Origin: Bacteroidales bacterium | GTDB taxonomy: Bacteria; Bacteroidota; Bacteroidia; Bacteroidales; Bacteroidaceae | Direction of reading: 5' to 3' | Assembly (NCBI GenBank): GCA_012517855.1 | Contig: JAAYUD010000104.1 | Location: 22,107-86,106, forward strand | DNA length: 64,000 nucleotides | Shown here: positions 39,116 through 49,235 of the stretch, in pieces | Layout of the letters: the number at the start of each line of letters is the position of its first letter | Numbering within the stretch: the stretch's first letter is position 1 | Translations under genes and position numbers: made by a program | The notes under the pieces: model-generated | Databases searched by the model: none | What the model saw: the letters and a program-made list of their open reading frames with translations, nothing else | Told to the model about the DNA's origin: nothing

Positions 39116-41467
39116 ATGAAAAATCATTTTTATCTTGTCGTATTCTTTTTATCTCTTCCATTTGGCTTCGTGCAAGCACAAAAAATACCGAAATACAAAA
39201 ACACTTTTCTCCCTGTAGAAGTACGAGTAAACGACTTACTGAGTCGTATGACCATGGATGAAAAAATCGCGCAAATGTCTCACCTGCACGCTAATGATGC
39301 TTTTTTAACCGGACAAGTACGAAAAATTGATCAAACGAAATTAAAAGAATTATTGGCAAAAGACAAAGGTTCCGGATTTGTAGAATGCTTTACTCTTCCA
39401 GGAAGAGAATGCCAAAATTTTATGAATAAAGTGCAGCAACATATGCGTCGCCATACTCGTCTCGGAATACCAGCATTTACAGTAGCCGAATCTTTACACG
39501 GCTCTATACAAGTAGGATCCACCATTTTCCCACAAACTATCGCTCTAGGTAGTACTTTCAATACCGAATTAGCATATAAAATGACAACAGCTATCTCTGA
39601 AGAATTAAAGGCTGAAAACATTACACAAGTACTGGCGCCAGATATAGACGTTTGCCGCGATTTACGTTGGGGAAGAGTAGAAGAATGTTTTGGAGAAGCA
39701 CCTTTTTTAATTTCTCAAATGGGAGCTGCAGAGGTAAAGGGATATATGGATAATCACATATCCCCTATGTTAAAACATTTTGGTGCACATGGCACACCGC
39801 AGGGAGGTATTAATCTTGCTTCCGTTTCATGCGGACAACGCGAGCTACTTTCAATTTACTTATACCCGTTTGAAGAAATCATAAAAAAGACACACCCATG
39901 GGCTGTAATGTCCGCATATGATTCATGGAACGGTGTACCTAATTCTTCATCCTATTATTTAATGACAGAATTATTACGCCATCAATGGGGATTTAAGGGA
40001 TATGTTTATTCAGATTGGGGAACAATTGGAATGCTTGAAACATTTCATCATACAGCACAAAACAAGGCTGATGCAGGAATGCAGACACTCATAGCAGGAC
40101 TCGACGTGGAAGCTGCCGATAATTGTTTTCCCGAATTACCAAATTTGGTAAATAAAGGCATTCTAGATAAAAAGTATATTGACCAGGCTGTAAGTCGCAT
40201 TTTACTTGCTAAATTCAAAATGGGACTCTTTGATTATGCATTACCAAATAAAACTCAATATGATAAGAATGTCCATTGTAACAGTCATATTGCATTGGCG
40301 CGTCAAATAGCGGAAGAATCAATTATTTTAATGAAAAACAAAGATCATATTCTCCCTCTTGATATAGATAAAATTCATTCTATTGCAATTATAGGACCAA
40401 ATGCAGACCATGTACAATTCGGTAACTATTCATGGGGCAATGAAAACAATGAAGGGGTCACTTTATTACAAGCAATAAAAGATGCCTATGGACATAAAAT
40501 CAATATAAACTATGCAAAAGGCTGTGATTTAATCACTGATAACAAGTCAGGGATAGATGCGGCAGTAACGGCTGCGAAGAATAGTGATATCGCAATTGTC
40601 GTCATAGGATCATGCAGCACTGGTAACGGAGCGACTTGTGGAGAGGGACACGATTTAAGTGACTTATCGTTGACTGGAGTACAAGAAAATTTAGTAGAAG
40701 CCGTCTACCGTACGAATAAACCGATTATCGTAGTATTGATGGCAGGAAAACCGTTTGCAATACCATGGATTAAAGAACATATACCAGGCATTATCATCCA
40801 ATGGTATCCGGGAGAACAAGGAGGAATAGCACTAAATGAAATGCTATTCGGTAAAATCAATCCTTCAGGGAAACTGAATTTTTCATTCCCTCAAAGTACA
40901 GGTCATTTACCTTGCTATTATGATTATTTACCTAGTGATAAGGGATTTTATCACCGACCGGGTAGTAAAAACAAACCGGGGATGGACTATGTATTTGCTA
41001 CCACAGAGTCCCTTTGGGCATTCGGTCATGGATTAAGTTATACAACTTTCGATTATTTATCGGCAACAACACAGAAGAACGATTATTTTCTCAACGATAG
41101 CATCGATGTTAATATTGATATTCGCAATAGCGGTAATTGTGACGGAATGGAAGTTCCACAAATTTATGTAAGAGATATCGTATCCAGTGTGGAAACTCCT
41201 GTCCAAGAATTAAAAGGATTTACAAAAATCCTAATAAAAAAAGGTGAAACCGCACATGTCAAAATTATTATCCCTGTATCAGAACTTTCACTCTATAATG
41301 ATAAAATGGAACATGTAGTTGAGCCTGGTACTTTTGAATTACAAATAGGGCGAGCTTCAGACGATATTCGTATTAAAAAGATAATTACAGTAAACCGTCA
41401 AAAAGAACGATTAATCCCATCAAAGAATGAAAATAAAGATGAGATGAAAACAAACATTTTTGTTTAA
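39116..41467 (+). CDS. GH3 beta-glucosidase-like enzyme (exported)
   Basis: A 783-residue glycoside hydrolase family 3 enzyme with signal peptide (to VQAQ). The TIM-barrel domain (about 30-370) contains LAPDIDVCRDLRWGRVEECFGE and the nucleophile D300 in YVYSDWG. The alpha/beta sandwich domain (about 390-600, IAIIGPNADHVQFG, GEGHDLSDLSLTG) supplies the acid/base. A fibronectin III-like domain (about 680-770) ends it. The usual activity is exo-beta-glucosidase or beta-xylosidase in the periplasm. It stands alone between two IS remnants, facing away from PUL 1 and toward PUL 2, so it may serve either locus. The last residues (DEMKTNIFV) look like a loose tail. Confidence 0.92.
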   Translation: MKNHFYLVVFFLSLPFGFVQAQKIPKYKNTFLPVEVRVNDLLSRMTMDEKIAQMSHLHANDAFLTGQVRKIDQTKLKELLAKDKGSGFVECFTLPGRECQNFMNKVQQHMRRHTRLGIPAFTVAESLHGSIQVGSTIFPQTIALGSTFNTELAYKMTTAISEELKAENITQVLAPDIDVCRDLRWGRVEECFGEAPFLISQMGAAEVKGYMDNHISPMLKHFGAHGTPQGGINLASVSCGQRELLSIYLYPFEEIIKKTHPWAVMSAYDSWNGVPNSSSYYLMTELLRHQWGFKGYVYSDWGTIGMLETFHHTAQNKADAGMQTLIAGLDVEAADNCFPELPNLVNKGILDKKYIDQAVSRILLAKFKMGLFDYALPNKTQYDKNVHCNSHIALARQIAEESIILMKNKDHILPLDIDKIHSIAIIGPNADHVQFGNYSWGNENNEGVTLLQAIKDAYGHKININYAKGCDLITDNKSGIDAAVTAAKNSDIAIVVIGSCSTGNGATCGEGHDLSDLSLTGVQENLVEAVYRTNKPIIVVLMAGKPFAIPWIKEHIPGIIIQWYPGEQGGIALNEMLFGKINPSGKLNFSFPQSTGHLPCYYDYLPSDKGFYHRPGSKNKPGMDYVFATTESLWAFGHGLSYTTFDYLSATTQKNDYFLNDSIDVNIDIRNSGNCDGMEVPQIYVRDIVSSVETPVQELKGFTKILIKKGETAHVKIIIPVSELSLYNDKMEHVVEPGTFELQIGRASDDIRIKKIITVNRQKERLIPSKNENKDEMKTNIFV

Positions 41468-41488
41468 TTGCAACTACTAGTTTACCAT

Positions 41489-41547
41489 AAAGTCTGAGTT
41501 GTGTGTCAAAACGAGGATGTCTCGTTTTGACACACAACTCAGACTTT
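41489..41547. repeat. Perfect 27-bp hairpin next to the IS1182 remnant
   Basis: Bases 41489-41515 are the exact reverse complement of 41521-41547, with a 5-bp loop (GATGT). It lies 22 bp past the GH3 stop and about 60 bp before the transposase start. It may be the end region of the IS, and may also terminate the GH3 transcript. Confidence 0.8.
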
Positions 41548-41609
41548 ATCAAGCCCAGGCTTTGTTTTCACCCCCAATATTTGTAACTTTAGGATATAAC
41601 ATATTCGTT

Positions 41610-42645
41610 ATGGCAAAGTTCCATTTTCGTCCATGCATACCAAATCAAACTTTTCTTTTTCCTCCAAGAATAGATGAGCATATACCGAAAAACGATCTTG
41701 CGCGCATCGTCAAAGCAATAGTTGACTCCCCTAAACTGGATAACTTTAAGAAGCGGTATAAGAAAATCGGCTGCTGCCCCTATCATCTCAAAATGATGCT
41801 TAAAATCATTATCTACACCTATATGAACAATATCTACTTTGTTTGCAAGATAGAAAAATTTCTACTGGCTTGCCGACTATGAAAAGCAAGATTTCATTAC
41901 CATCAACCGTTTCAAGAACAGCGTGAAAGATGAAATCAATAATATCTTCAGTAAATCGTACTCGTGTTGGCGATGGTCTGATAAACTTGGACGTCGAATA
42001 TATAGATAGGACCAAAATTGAGTCGAAGGCCAACGGATACACATTTGTATAGCGTAAAACAGTGAAGAAAAGCAGATCGAAATTGATGAAAAAGATAGAG
42101 ATTCTCCTCTCTTAGATCGACCAAGCCATAGCCCAGGAAAATATGGAGGGACAAACTCTTGTAGATTAACTCCGGCAATGCTTGACGATATCATCAGCGA
42201 GCTCAAAGACGCATTGGAAAATAAAGCACCTCCAAAGAGTAAAGTAGAGAAAAAGGTGCAGCGCGAAAAAAAGAAGCATTTAAAAGAATTTGAAGAACAT
42301 CGAGACAAACTCTCTGAATACGACCGTCATCTTAAAATTCTTGAAAATCGCAACTCATACTCCAAAACAGACCCTGATACCACTTTCATAAGAATAGAAG
42401 AGGACGCAATAAACAACGTTCAAACCAAACCTGGGATACAATCTTCAGATTGCAACAAAAAGCCAATATATCACCGACTTCGGATTGTTTCCCAATCCTA
42501 TCGATAATCTGCCCCTTGTTCTTTTTTCCCCATCTTTCTCCAATCGCTATAGCAGACTCCCAATGAAAGATGTCGCCGATTCGGGTTACGCTTCGGAAAA
42601 GAACTATCGTTTTATGGAAGAGTCTTTAACATATACTATATATAT
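41610..42645 (+). pseudogene. Broken IS1182-family transposase
   Basis: The frame starts MAKFHFRPCIPNQTFLFPPRIDEHI, the typical IS1182 (DUF772) start, and continues with LDNFKKRYKKIGCCPYHLKMMLKIIIYTYMNNIYF. It then shifts frame several times. Later pieces include MLDDIISELKDALENK (42178 onward), SEYDRHLKILENRNSYSKTDPDTTFIR and DVADSGYASEKNYRFMEES (to about 42640). The C-terminal catalytic part is missing. Intact proteins of this kind exceed 450 residues. The element is inactive. Confidence 0.9.
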
Positions 42646-42969
42646 TTTAGCGGATGGACGAGTTAATGTCATTTTGTTTTGCAAAATTGTTTGGCAACTT
42701 GGCTTTTCTTCAAAATATCTTTGCACTATAAAATGAAATAAGTATTTTTGCGCCGCTACTTAGAGTTAAGAACCTTCGCTAATAGGTCACGGTCTGAAGC
42801 CTTTCTCTTACAGCACACGTATGACCTCAATAATATCATGGTGAGACGTGTCACGATTAGAAGATATTTTCAAAAAGATATAATGAGGTAAAGATCTCTC
42901 TAGTAAAATAGTTTGGCGTTTATAACAGTTCGCGTCGCAGAAATAAAAATACATTTAGTCCAAGAAAGA
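42646..42969. other. Gap with an isolated promoter-like site
   Basis: No gene. TTG (42691-42693), a 22-bp gap and TATCTTTG (42716-42723) form a plausible Bacteroides promoter that could drive the acyltransferase gene 247 bp downstream, or be left over from a deleted gene. Nothing else is recognisable. Confidence 0.4.
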
Positions 42970-43980
42970 ATGAGCAAACCACGAATAGCGAGTTTTGATG
43001 CATTAAAATGCTTTGCAATTTATTGTGTTATATTGGGCCATACCATCCAATACTATTACCCTAACTATAGCTATGAAACATATAAGAACAACTACCTGTT
43101 TTCATTGATATATAGCTTCCACATGCCATTGTTCGCTATAATATCCGGAATCTTTGCTTCTTCTTCATTAAAACTTACTCCAGGGGACTTTATCAAAAAG
43201 AAAAGTATTAATTTACTTCTTCCATCTTTCTCATGGGCTATATTCGGCATTTTCATCAGTATATTAGATAATGGTGGAAGCCGTTCCATATTTGAGATAA
43301 CAATAAAGCATCTGACATTCGACTTTTGGTTCTTGAAGTGTCTTTTTATCTGTTTCGTTATAGCGTACGCAACGAAAAAGATAGCGCCAGCATCAAAAGT
43401 GCTATTCTTCTCCATTTCAGTACTAATATCGTTCCTTTCAAACCAATACTACGTAACATTTCTTTGCCCATTCTTTATTTCGGGCATCATCCTCTCTGAT
43501 TTTATAACTACCTTCAGAAAGAAATGCAATTATTTTATTGTTGTAAGCGGTATTCTTTACCTACTATTGCTTATTCATTGGGACAGCAACTACCTTGTTT
43601 ATTGCAGTCAACCCTACACACTGATGTCGTTCTTGCACAACGAACAGTATTTCATCTCGCGTACCTTAATCTATTTATATAGGTTCCTGATAGGACTTAC
43701 TGGCAGTATCTTTATTATCAGTCTATTCTTCAAAATAAAAGACTGTCATTCCATCTTCAAAACAATAGGCAAATACACCATCGGTATATATTGTATACAG
43801 ACCTGGGTTATTGAAACCCTTTTGCCCCGATTTATACATTTCGACAATGTTCCAGATGCCTTATTTACATTCATTATCGCTCCATTGTTTTCCTGTATCA
43901 CTCTCCTACTGTTTACCTTCGTCCTAGACAGAATGGCAAAACATCATTTATTAGCAAAATACTTTCTGGGGCGGCAATAA
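42970..43980 (+). CDS. Acyltransferase-3 family membrane protein
   Basis: A 336-residue inner-membrane protein with about ten hydrophobic helices. The start IASFDALKCFAIYCVILGHTIQYY is the acyltransferase-3 signature, including the conserved His of the first helix. Members add acetyl or other acyl groups to sugars on surface polysaccharides or lipids. I chose the ATG at 42970; an upstream TTG would add 19 residues with no family match. Its last 430 bp occur again at 59575-60004, on the far side of PUL 2. It is not obviously part of either PUL. Confidence 0.88.
   Translation: MSKPRIASFDALKCFAIYCVILGHTIQYYYPNYSYETYKNNYLFSLIYSFHMPLFAIISGIFASSSLKLTPGDFIKKKSINLLLPSFSWAIFGIFISILDNGGSRSIFEITIKHLTFDFWFLKCLFICFVIAYATKKIAPASKVLFFSISVLISFLSNQYYVTFLCPFFISGIILSDFITTFRKKCNYFIVVSGILYLLLLIHWDSNYLVYCSQPYTLMSFLHNEQYFISRTLIYLYRFLIGLTGSIFIISLFFKIKDCHSIFKTIGKYTIGIYCIQTWVIETLLPRFIHFDNVPDALFTFIIAPLFSCITLLLFTFVLDRMAKHHLLAKYFLGRQ
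43543..43980 (+). repeat. Left copy of the direct repeat flanking PUL 2
   Basis: The 3' end of the acyltransferase gene is about 92% identical by eye to 59575-60004, in the same orientation, with a 9-bp in-frame length difference near the start of the match. Similarity stops at both stop codons. Confidence 0.9.
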
Positions 43981-44148
43981 TGAAAATTATTGCTGTCCGG
44001 TAAAATTCGCACTTTTGGGCATTGTAGTATTTATTTTTGTGTTGAAAACAAAGTAACACAATTTGATCTGAACTCTAATATGAATTCAGCCCTTCATTTT
44101 TTACCTGATAAAAAGTGTTACCAGACAGCAATAAATTATTATGTGACA

Positions 44149-44181
44149 TTGAATGGTTTTCCGACTTATTTTGTACATTTG
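44149..44181 (+). promoter_or_regulatory. Promoter of the ECF sigma gene
   Basis: TTG (44149-44151), a 22-bp gap, TACATTTG (44174-44181). An exact -7 box 50 bp upstream of the sigma ATG. Confidence 0.55.
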
Positions 44182-44231
44182 TCGGTTAAATATTGTTAGC
44201 AGATACTTCTAATTAGGAAAAGAAAGACACA

Positions 44232-44792
44232 ATGGATGATGCTACTACAGAATTGAGAATTTTCAATCAATTATTTATTGATTATCAAAGTCGATTTATT
44301 CGTTTTGCTAATTCGTATATTCGCGATATTGAAATGGCGGAAGATATTACAATAGAATCATTGATGTATTATTGGGAAAACCGGAGCAGATTGCAATCTG
44401 AAACAAATGTACCAGCTTATGTATTGACAGTTATTAAACATAAGTGCCTTAATTACCTGCAACATATCCAAACAGTTAAAATGGTATCTCGTGAAATGTA
44501 TAGTGATGCAGAGTGGGAATTTGCTACTCGCATTACGACTCTTGAGGCTTGTGAGCCTTATGAACTATTTACCTCAGAAATGGAAGAAATTATTAAGAAT
44601 ACATTAAATTCACTTCCTGATCAGACAAAAAATGTTTTTGTAATGAGTAGGTTTCAGAATAAGTCGCACAAAGAAATTGCCGATGCTTTGAATATTCCAA
44701 CAAAGAGAGTTGAATATCATATAACGAAAGCAATAAAAGCTCTTCGGGTATCACTTAAGGATTACATGCCTGTGCTTATTTTTTTTCTTTGA
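44232..44792 (+). CDS. ECF RNA polymerase sigma factor
   Basis: A 186-residue extracytoplasmic-function sigma factor of the FecI type. Region 2 (about 12-75) has LFIDYQSRFIRFANSYIRDIEMAEDITIESLMYYWENR. Region 4 (about 120-180) has LNSLPDQTKNVFVMSRFQNKSHKEIADALNIPTKRVEYHITKAIKALR, a clear helix-turn-helix. It heads PUL 2, followed by its FecR and SusC/D. By analogy with known systems it is held by FecR and released when the SusC STN domain reports ligand, then switches on the susC operon. Confidence 0.95.
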   Translation: MDDATTELRIFNQLFIDYQSRFIRFANSYIRDIEMAEDITIESLMYYWENRSRLQSETNVPAYVLTVIKHKCLNYLQHIQTVKMVSREMYSDAEWEFATRITTLEACEPYELFTSEMEEIIKNTLNSLPDQTKNVFVMSRFQNKSHKEIADALNIPTKRVEYHITKAIKALRVSLKDYMPVLIFFL

Positions 44793-44859
44793 TAAAAAAA
44801 GAGCTTTTTCTTTCGAGGGATAAGTGCCTCTTATCTGCTATTACAATATAAAGCCTAAA

Positions 44860-45819
44860 ATGCAGATGGAAAGAGAAACATTATATCTTTTTTTTGAAGG
44901 AAAGACTTCGCCTGAGCAAGATTCTGAAATTAGATCTTGGGTAGAAAGTTCTGAAGATAATCGAAAAGATTTTTTTCGTGAAAGAAAAATATTTGATGCA
45001 ATGATTGTTTTGCCTCAAAGTCAAAAATACGAAGTTTTGATAAAGAATAATTATAAAGCTCCTTTTTTTAGAATATTTTATCGAAGATTCATGAAGATTG
45101 CAGCTGTAATTATTTTTACTCTTTCTGCGACCTTGTTTGTGCAATATAGAATTTCTGATTCTAAACAAATAATTTATAATACAATAAGAGTACCTGCCGG
45201 TCAACGGTCGAATGTGATTCTTTCTGATGGTACGAATATATGGCTGAATGCTTTATCCACACTTAAATATCCGTCTGTTTTCAAAAAAGGAAAACGTGAA
45301 ATATTACTTGATGGAGAAGCGTATTTAGAAGTAGCTCACAATAAAGATGCTCCCTTTATTGTTCATACTCGAAAGTGCAATGTACAAGTATTAGGCACTA
45401 AGTTTAATATTGAAGCTTACTCTAAAAGTAATAAATTTGAGACTTCTTTAATAGAAGGTTCCGTAAAAGTTTCATTGGCGGGAGATAATTCCCGATCGGT
45501 GATTTTATCTCCCAATATGAAAGTTGATTTATTAGGAGGTATGTTCGTCGTATCTACTATTGATGATATAGAACAGTACCGGTGGAAAGATGGTCTTATC
45601 TGTTTTAGAGATTACACTTTCAGTGAAATTATGTCTACATTTGAAAAGTATTTTGATGTAAAAATAAAGGTACTAAAGCCTGGCGTAAAGAGTTTTGTTT
45701 GTACTGGAAAATTCAGACAGTCGGAAGGGATAGATTATGCTTTCCGAGTTTTACAGAAAGAAATTGCTTTTAAATTTAAACGCGATAATATTAACAATAG
45801 CGTAATTTACATATACTAA
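44860..45819 (+). CDS. FecR-family anti-sigma factor of PUL 2
   Basis: A 319-residue inner-membrane anti-sigma factor: cytoplasmic sigma-binding N-terminus, one membrane helix at about 78-95 (MKIAAVIIFTLSATLFVQY), periplasmic FecR domain (RVPAGQRSNVILSDGTNIWLNA, AYLEVAHNKDAPFIVHT, VQVLGTKFNIEAY) and a C-terminal STN-like domain (YTFSEIMSTFEKYFDVKIKV). I chose the ATG at 44860 (44866 is equally possible); an earlier GTG at 44824 adds residues with no family match. It lies 67 bp after the sigma gene, in the normal order. Confidence 0.93.
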   Translation: MQMERETLYLFFEGKTSPEQDSEIRSWVESSEDNRKDFFRERKIFDAMIVLPQSQKYEVLIKNNYKAPFFRIFYRRFMKIAAVIIFTLSATLFVQYRISDSKQIIYNTIRVPAGQRSNVILSDGTNIWLNALSTLKYPSVFKKGKREILLDGEAYLEVAHNKDAPFIVHTRKCNVQVLGTKFNIEAYSKSNKFETSLIEGSVKVSLAGDNSRSVILSPNMKVDLLGGMFVVSTIDDIEQYRWKDGLICFRDYTFSEIMSTFEKYFDVKIKVLKPGVKSFVCTGKFRQSEGIDYAFRVLQKEIAFKFKRDNINNSVIYIY

Positions 45820-45870
45820 TCAATGTCTTAACCTTAAAAAACTTTTGCCTATGGAAATAGTAATGTGATG

Positions 45871-45905
45871 AAAAAAAGCCAATAGGTATTGGCGTACCTA
45901 TTGGC
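45871..45905 (-). terminator. Terminator of the PUL 2 antisense RNA
   Basis: An 11-bp perfect stem with a 6-base loop, followed on the minus strand by seven T's. On the susC strand there is no T-run after it. Confidence 0.75.
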
Positions 45906-45954
45906 TCGTGATTAATACAAATCGTCAAAATTAATGTGTATTAATAACTTCAAA
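45871..45954 (-). ncRNA. Predicted cis-antisense small RNA of PUL 2 (DonS-like)
   Basis: Read on the minus strand: a promoter whose -7 box ends at the susC ATG, then about 84 nt, then the stem GCCAATAGGTA/TACCTATTGGC (45878-45905) followed by TTTTTTT (45877-45871). It would be complementary to the susC leader. Distances match those of PUL 1 within a base or two, while the primary sequences differ. Inferred from sequence only. Confidence 0.62.
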
Positions 45955-45959
45955 CTTTT

Positions 45960-45988
45960 CAAATATATGAAAAATATCTCTTTATCAG
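45960..45988 (-). promoter_or_regulatory. Antisense promoter at the susC start of PUL 2
   Basis: On the minus strand CTG (45986-45988), an 18-bp gap and TATATTTG (45960-45967). The -7 box is an exact consensus; the -33 element differs at one base. The box overlaps the first base of the susC ATG (45967). Confidence 0.55.
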
Positions 45989-48900
45989 ATTTTCTGAATA
46001 AGAAAAATTCAGAAATTAACTTTTATTTAAAAGTCATGAAAGCCACTGCAATCTTTCTTTTTGTTTTTGTGTTCAGTCTTAGTGCTGAAAATGCTAATTC
46101 TCAAAATGCCTATGTTAATTTGAAAACGAGTAATGCACCATTAGAGTCTGTATTAAATGCTATTGAAAATCAGACAAATTACTTATTCATTTATAGTGTA
46201 GATGTAGATGTTACACGAAAAGTATCCATCAACGTTAAACGCAGACCAGTATCTGAAGTTTTAAATTTTTTGTTGGAAGGTACTAATACAATATATTCTG
46301 TAGAAGGATCTCATATTATTCTTTCGAAGAATAAATCAAAGTTACTTCGAACAATCCAACAAGTCGGTAAAAAAATTGGTGGTAAAGTTGTAGATTCTCA
46401 TGGTGATCCTATAATTGGAGCCAATGTAATAGAAAGAGGTAAATCATCTAGTGGTACTATTACTGATATGAATGGTAATTTTTCGTTAGATGTTTCTAAC
46501 AATGCTATTCTGGTTATTTCTTATGTAGGTTATAAGAGTCTAGAAATTACTGTAGGAAAGAAGTCTACTTTGTCTATAATACTTTCTGAAAATAATAACG
46601 AACTAAATGAAATTGTAGTTGTAGGCTACGGCTCGGTAAAGAAATCTGATTTAACCGGATCGGTATCTACAATAAAAAGTACCGATTTTAATGCAGGAAA
46701 TGTTTCGTCACCTGATATGTTGATGAATGGTCATATAGCTGGTGTTCAAATTGTTCCGGGTAACGGTCAACCGGGAGCGAATACTTATGTAAGGATACGT
46801 GGCGTAAACTCCATATCTGCTTCGAGCGACCCTCTTTATGTAATTGATGGCGTTCCTGTAGATAATTCAAGGACTTCTACAAATCTTGGAGGCGATTTAG
46901 CCTTAAGTAATGAAACACTCAATCCGTTGTCTATGATTAATCCATCCGATATTGAATCCATGACAGTATTAAAAGATGCTTCGGCTACTGCAATTTATGG
47001 TTCTCGTGGCGCAAATGGTGTAATTATTATTAAAACAAAAGGTGGTAAAGAAGGAATTTCTTCAGCAAGCTATTCCGGATCGGTTGGCTTTTCGAATGTT
47101 TCAAAGAAAATAGATGTTCTTACAGCAGATCAATATCGCACTTATGTTTCCAATACAGGTACTGCAAGTACAAATTGGCAAGATGCTATATTTAGAACAG
47201 CTTTTTCTCAAAATCATAATGTAACATTCAGCAATGGAAATCAAAAGACATCTTATAGAGGTTCTTTGAGTGCTTCCGAACAACAAGGTGTTATTCTTAA
47301 TACGGGACTTAATCGATATACTGCAAGATTTAATGTAACTCATAAAATGTTTGATGATCGATTGATTCTTGCAATGAACCTGAATAATACAAATTATAAA
47401 TTCAATAATTTTGTACAACAACAGACCAATGGTGCCGATGGTGGAATAATCAATAATGCTTTGAAAGCTGACCCGACTCAAGCAATTTACAATGACGACG
47501 GTTCTTTTAAAGAATCGAGTGCTCTGTCTGTGAGAAATCCGGTGGCTATGGCTAAACAAATTTCGGATATAAGTAAAGGCGATCGTTTTATTGGAAATGC
47601 TGAAGCTACTTTGTTCCTTTTGCCTAAAGTGTTATCGTTTAGAGCAAATTACGCATATGATGTCGACAACACCATGCGTAAAGCTTATCAACCTATTGCA
47701 TCGATGGTGGCAAAAACTGTTAATGGTAGAGCTTTAGTGGAAAATAATAAATATTTTAACCAATTAATTGAAACATATCTTACTTATAGTAAGACCTTTA
47801 ATCAAAAGCATAATTTAAATATTGTCGGGGGATATTCTTGGCAAGAATTTGATAATTATAATTCGTCTACTACTGCTACTGGTTTTGTAAACGATAATTT
47901 GGGGGCGGATAATATTGGTGGTGCAACTAATCAGGTTACACAAAACGATCATGAAATCAACAGATTGGTTTCTTTCTATGGGCGTGCTAATTATGATTAT
48001 GCTGGTCGATATTTGTTTACTGCCACTGTTCGTCGCGACGGTTCTTCAAGATTTGGAGCCAATAATCGTTGGGCTACATTTCCTTCGGCAGCTTTTGCCT
48101 GGAGAATTAGCGAAGAAAATTTTATGAAGAAAGTAGATTTTATAAACGATTTAAAACTTCGTATAGGCTATGGTATTACCGGTAATCAAGAAATAGGGAA
48201 CTTTAAATATAGTGCTACTTATGCCATAAATAGTAGTGCGGGGACTTATTTCGGAGGTACATTCTATGCACCTTATAATATTACGGGAATAGCTAATCCT
48301 AATTTAAAGTGGGAACAGACATCACAATTTAATGCAGGTATAGATATCGCTTTATTTAATAGTAAGCTAAGAGGTACTATTGATGTATATAACAAGAAGA
48401 CTACGAACTTGCTCCTTTCTATTGATGCGATTCAGCCTGCTGTAAGTTCTACCTATTTGGAAAATATTGGTGCTATGACTAATAAGGGGATTGAATTTAG
48501 TTTGGATGCGGCAGTAATCAATTCTAGAGATTTTAAATGGAATTCGAATTTTAATATTTCATATAATAGAAATAGAATAACGGAATTATATAATAATAAA
48601 GATATTAATTATGGAGTTGTAAGTGGTGCGGGGGCTTCTGGAAATACTCAAATTCTTCGTGTCGGTGAATCTTTTGGTTCTTTTTATGGTCAAAAATTTA
48701 CCGGTATTGTAAATGGTAAAGAAACTTTTAAATCTGACAATAAAGAAATATTAGGTAAAGCTTTGCCTGATTATATTCTTGGTTTTACGAATAGTTTTAG
48801 TTATAAAAATTTTGATTTGGCATTTGTATTAAGGAGTGATCTTGGAGCAAGTATATATAATAATACACGTGCGGAAATGAGTCAAGGAACGCGCTTGCCC

Positions 48901-49230
48901 GGCCAGAATACAAATATTGAAGGTGCCGAATTTTATAAAGCCGGAGGAGGTGGTATCGTATATCCTTCTTCTCGTTGGGTTGAAAATGCTAATTTTTTGC
49001 GCCTTGATAACATGACTTTAGGTTATAATTTTAAGTTCTTCCCAAAGAGTGTCAAGAGTGCAAGAATCTATTTAACTGCACAAAACTTGTTTGTTCTTAG
49101 CAGATATAAGGGATATGATCCTGAAGTAAATAATGAAGCCGGAAGCAATGGAATTAAATCTGTTGGAATAGATTATTGTTCTTATCCCCATTCGAGGTCA
49201 TTTATTTTCGGACTTAGTGTTAACTTTTAA
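45967..49230 (+). CDS. SusC/RagA-family TonB-dependent importer of PUL 2, with STN domain
   Basis: A 1087-residue outer-membrane transporter. Order: a short N-terminal extension, signal peptide (FLFVFVFSLSAENANSQ), STN domain (about 55-125), carboxypeptidase-like domain (IGGKVVDSHGDPIIGANVIERG), plug (IDGVPVDN, LKDASATAIYGSRGANGVIIIKTKGG) and a barrel to the final strand SFIFGLSVNF. I took the ATG at 45967, since the upstream GTG (45934) falls inside the predicted antisense-RNA target. The STN domain fits the sigma/anti-sigma pair upstream. Confidence 0.95.
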   Translation: MKNISLSDFLNKKNSEINFYLKVMKATAIFLFVFVFSLSAENANSQNAYVNLKTSNAPLESVLNAIENQTNYLFIYSVDVDVTRKVSINVKRRPVSEVLNFLLEGTNTIYSVEGSHIILSKNKSKLLRTIQQVGKKIGGKVVDSHGDPIIGANVIERGKSSSGTITDMNGNFSLDVSNNAILVISYVGYKSLEITVGKKSTLSIILSENNNELNEIVVVGYGSVKKSDLTGSVSTIKSTDFNAGNVSSPDMLMNGHIAGVQIVPGNGQPGANTYVRIRGVNSISASSDPLYVIDGVPVDNSRTSTNLGGDLALSNETLNPLSMINPSDIESMTVLKDASATAIYGSRGANGVIIIKTKGGKEGISSASYSGSVGFSNVSKKIDVLTADQYRTYVSNTGTASTNWQDAIFRTAFSQNHNVTFSNGNQKTSYRGSLSASEQQGVILNTGLNRYTARFNVTHKMFDDRLILAMNLNNTNYKFNNFVQQQTNGADGGIINNALKADPTQAIYNDDGSFKESSALSVRNPVAMAKQISDISKGDRFIGNAEATLFLLPKVLSFRANYAYDVDNTMRKAYQPIASMVAKTVNGRALVENNKYFNQLIETYLTYSKTFNQKHNLNIVGGYSWQEFDNYNSSTTATGFVNDNLGADNIGGATNQVTQNDHEINRLVSFYGRANYDYAGRYLFTATVRRDGSSRFGANNRWATFPSAAFAWRISEENFMKKVDFINDLKLRIGYGITGNQEIGNFKYSATYAINSSAGTYFGGTFYAPYNITGIANPNLKWEQTSQFNAGIDIALFNSKLRGTIDVYNKKTTNLLLSIDAIQPAVSSTYLENIGAMTNKGIEFSLDAAVINSRDFKWNSNFNISYNRNRITELYNNKDINYGVVSGAGASGNTQILRVGESFGSFYGQKFTGIVNGKETFKSDNKEILGKALPDYILGFTNSFSYKNFDLAFVLRSDLGASIYNNTRAEMSQGTRLPGQNTNIEGAEFYKAGGGGIVYPSSRWVENANFLRLDNMTLGYNFKFFPKSVKSARIYLTAQNLFVLSRYKGYDPEVNNEAGSNGIKSVGIDYCSYPHSRSFIFGLSVNF

Positions 49231-49235
49231 AGATT

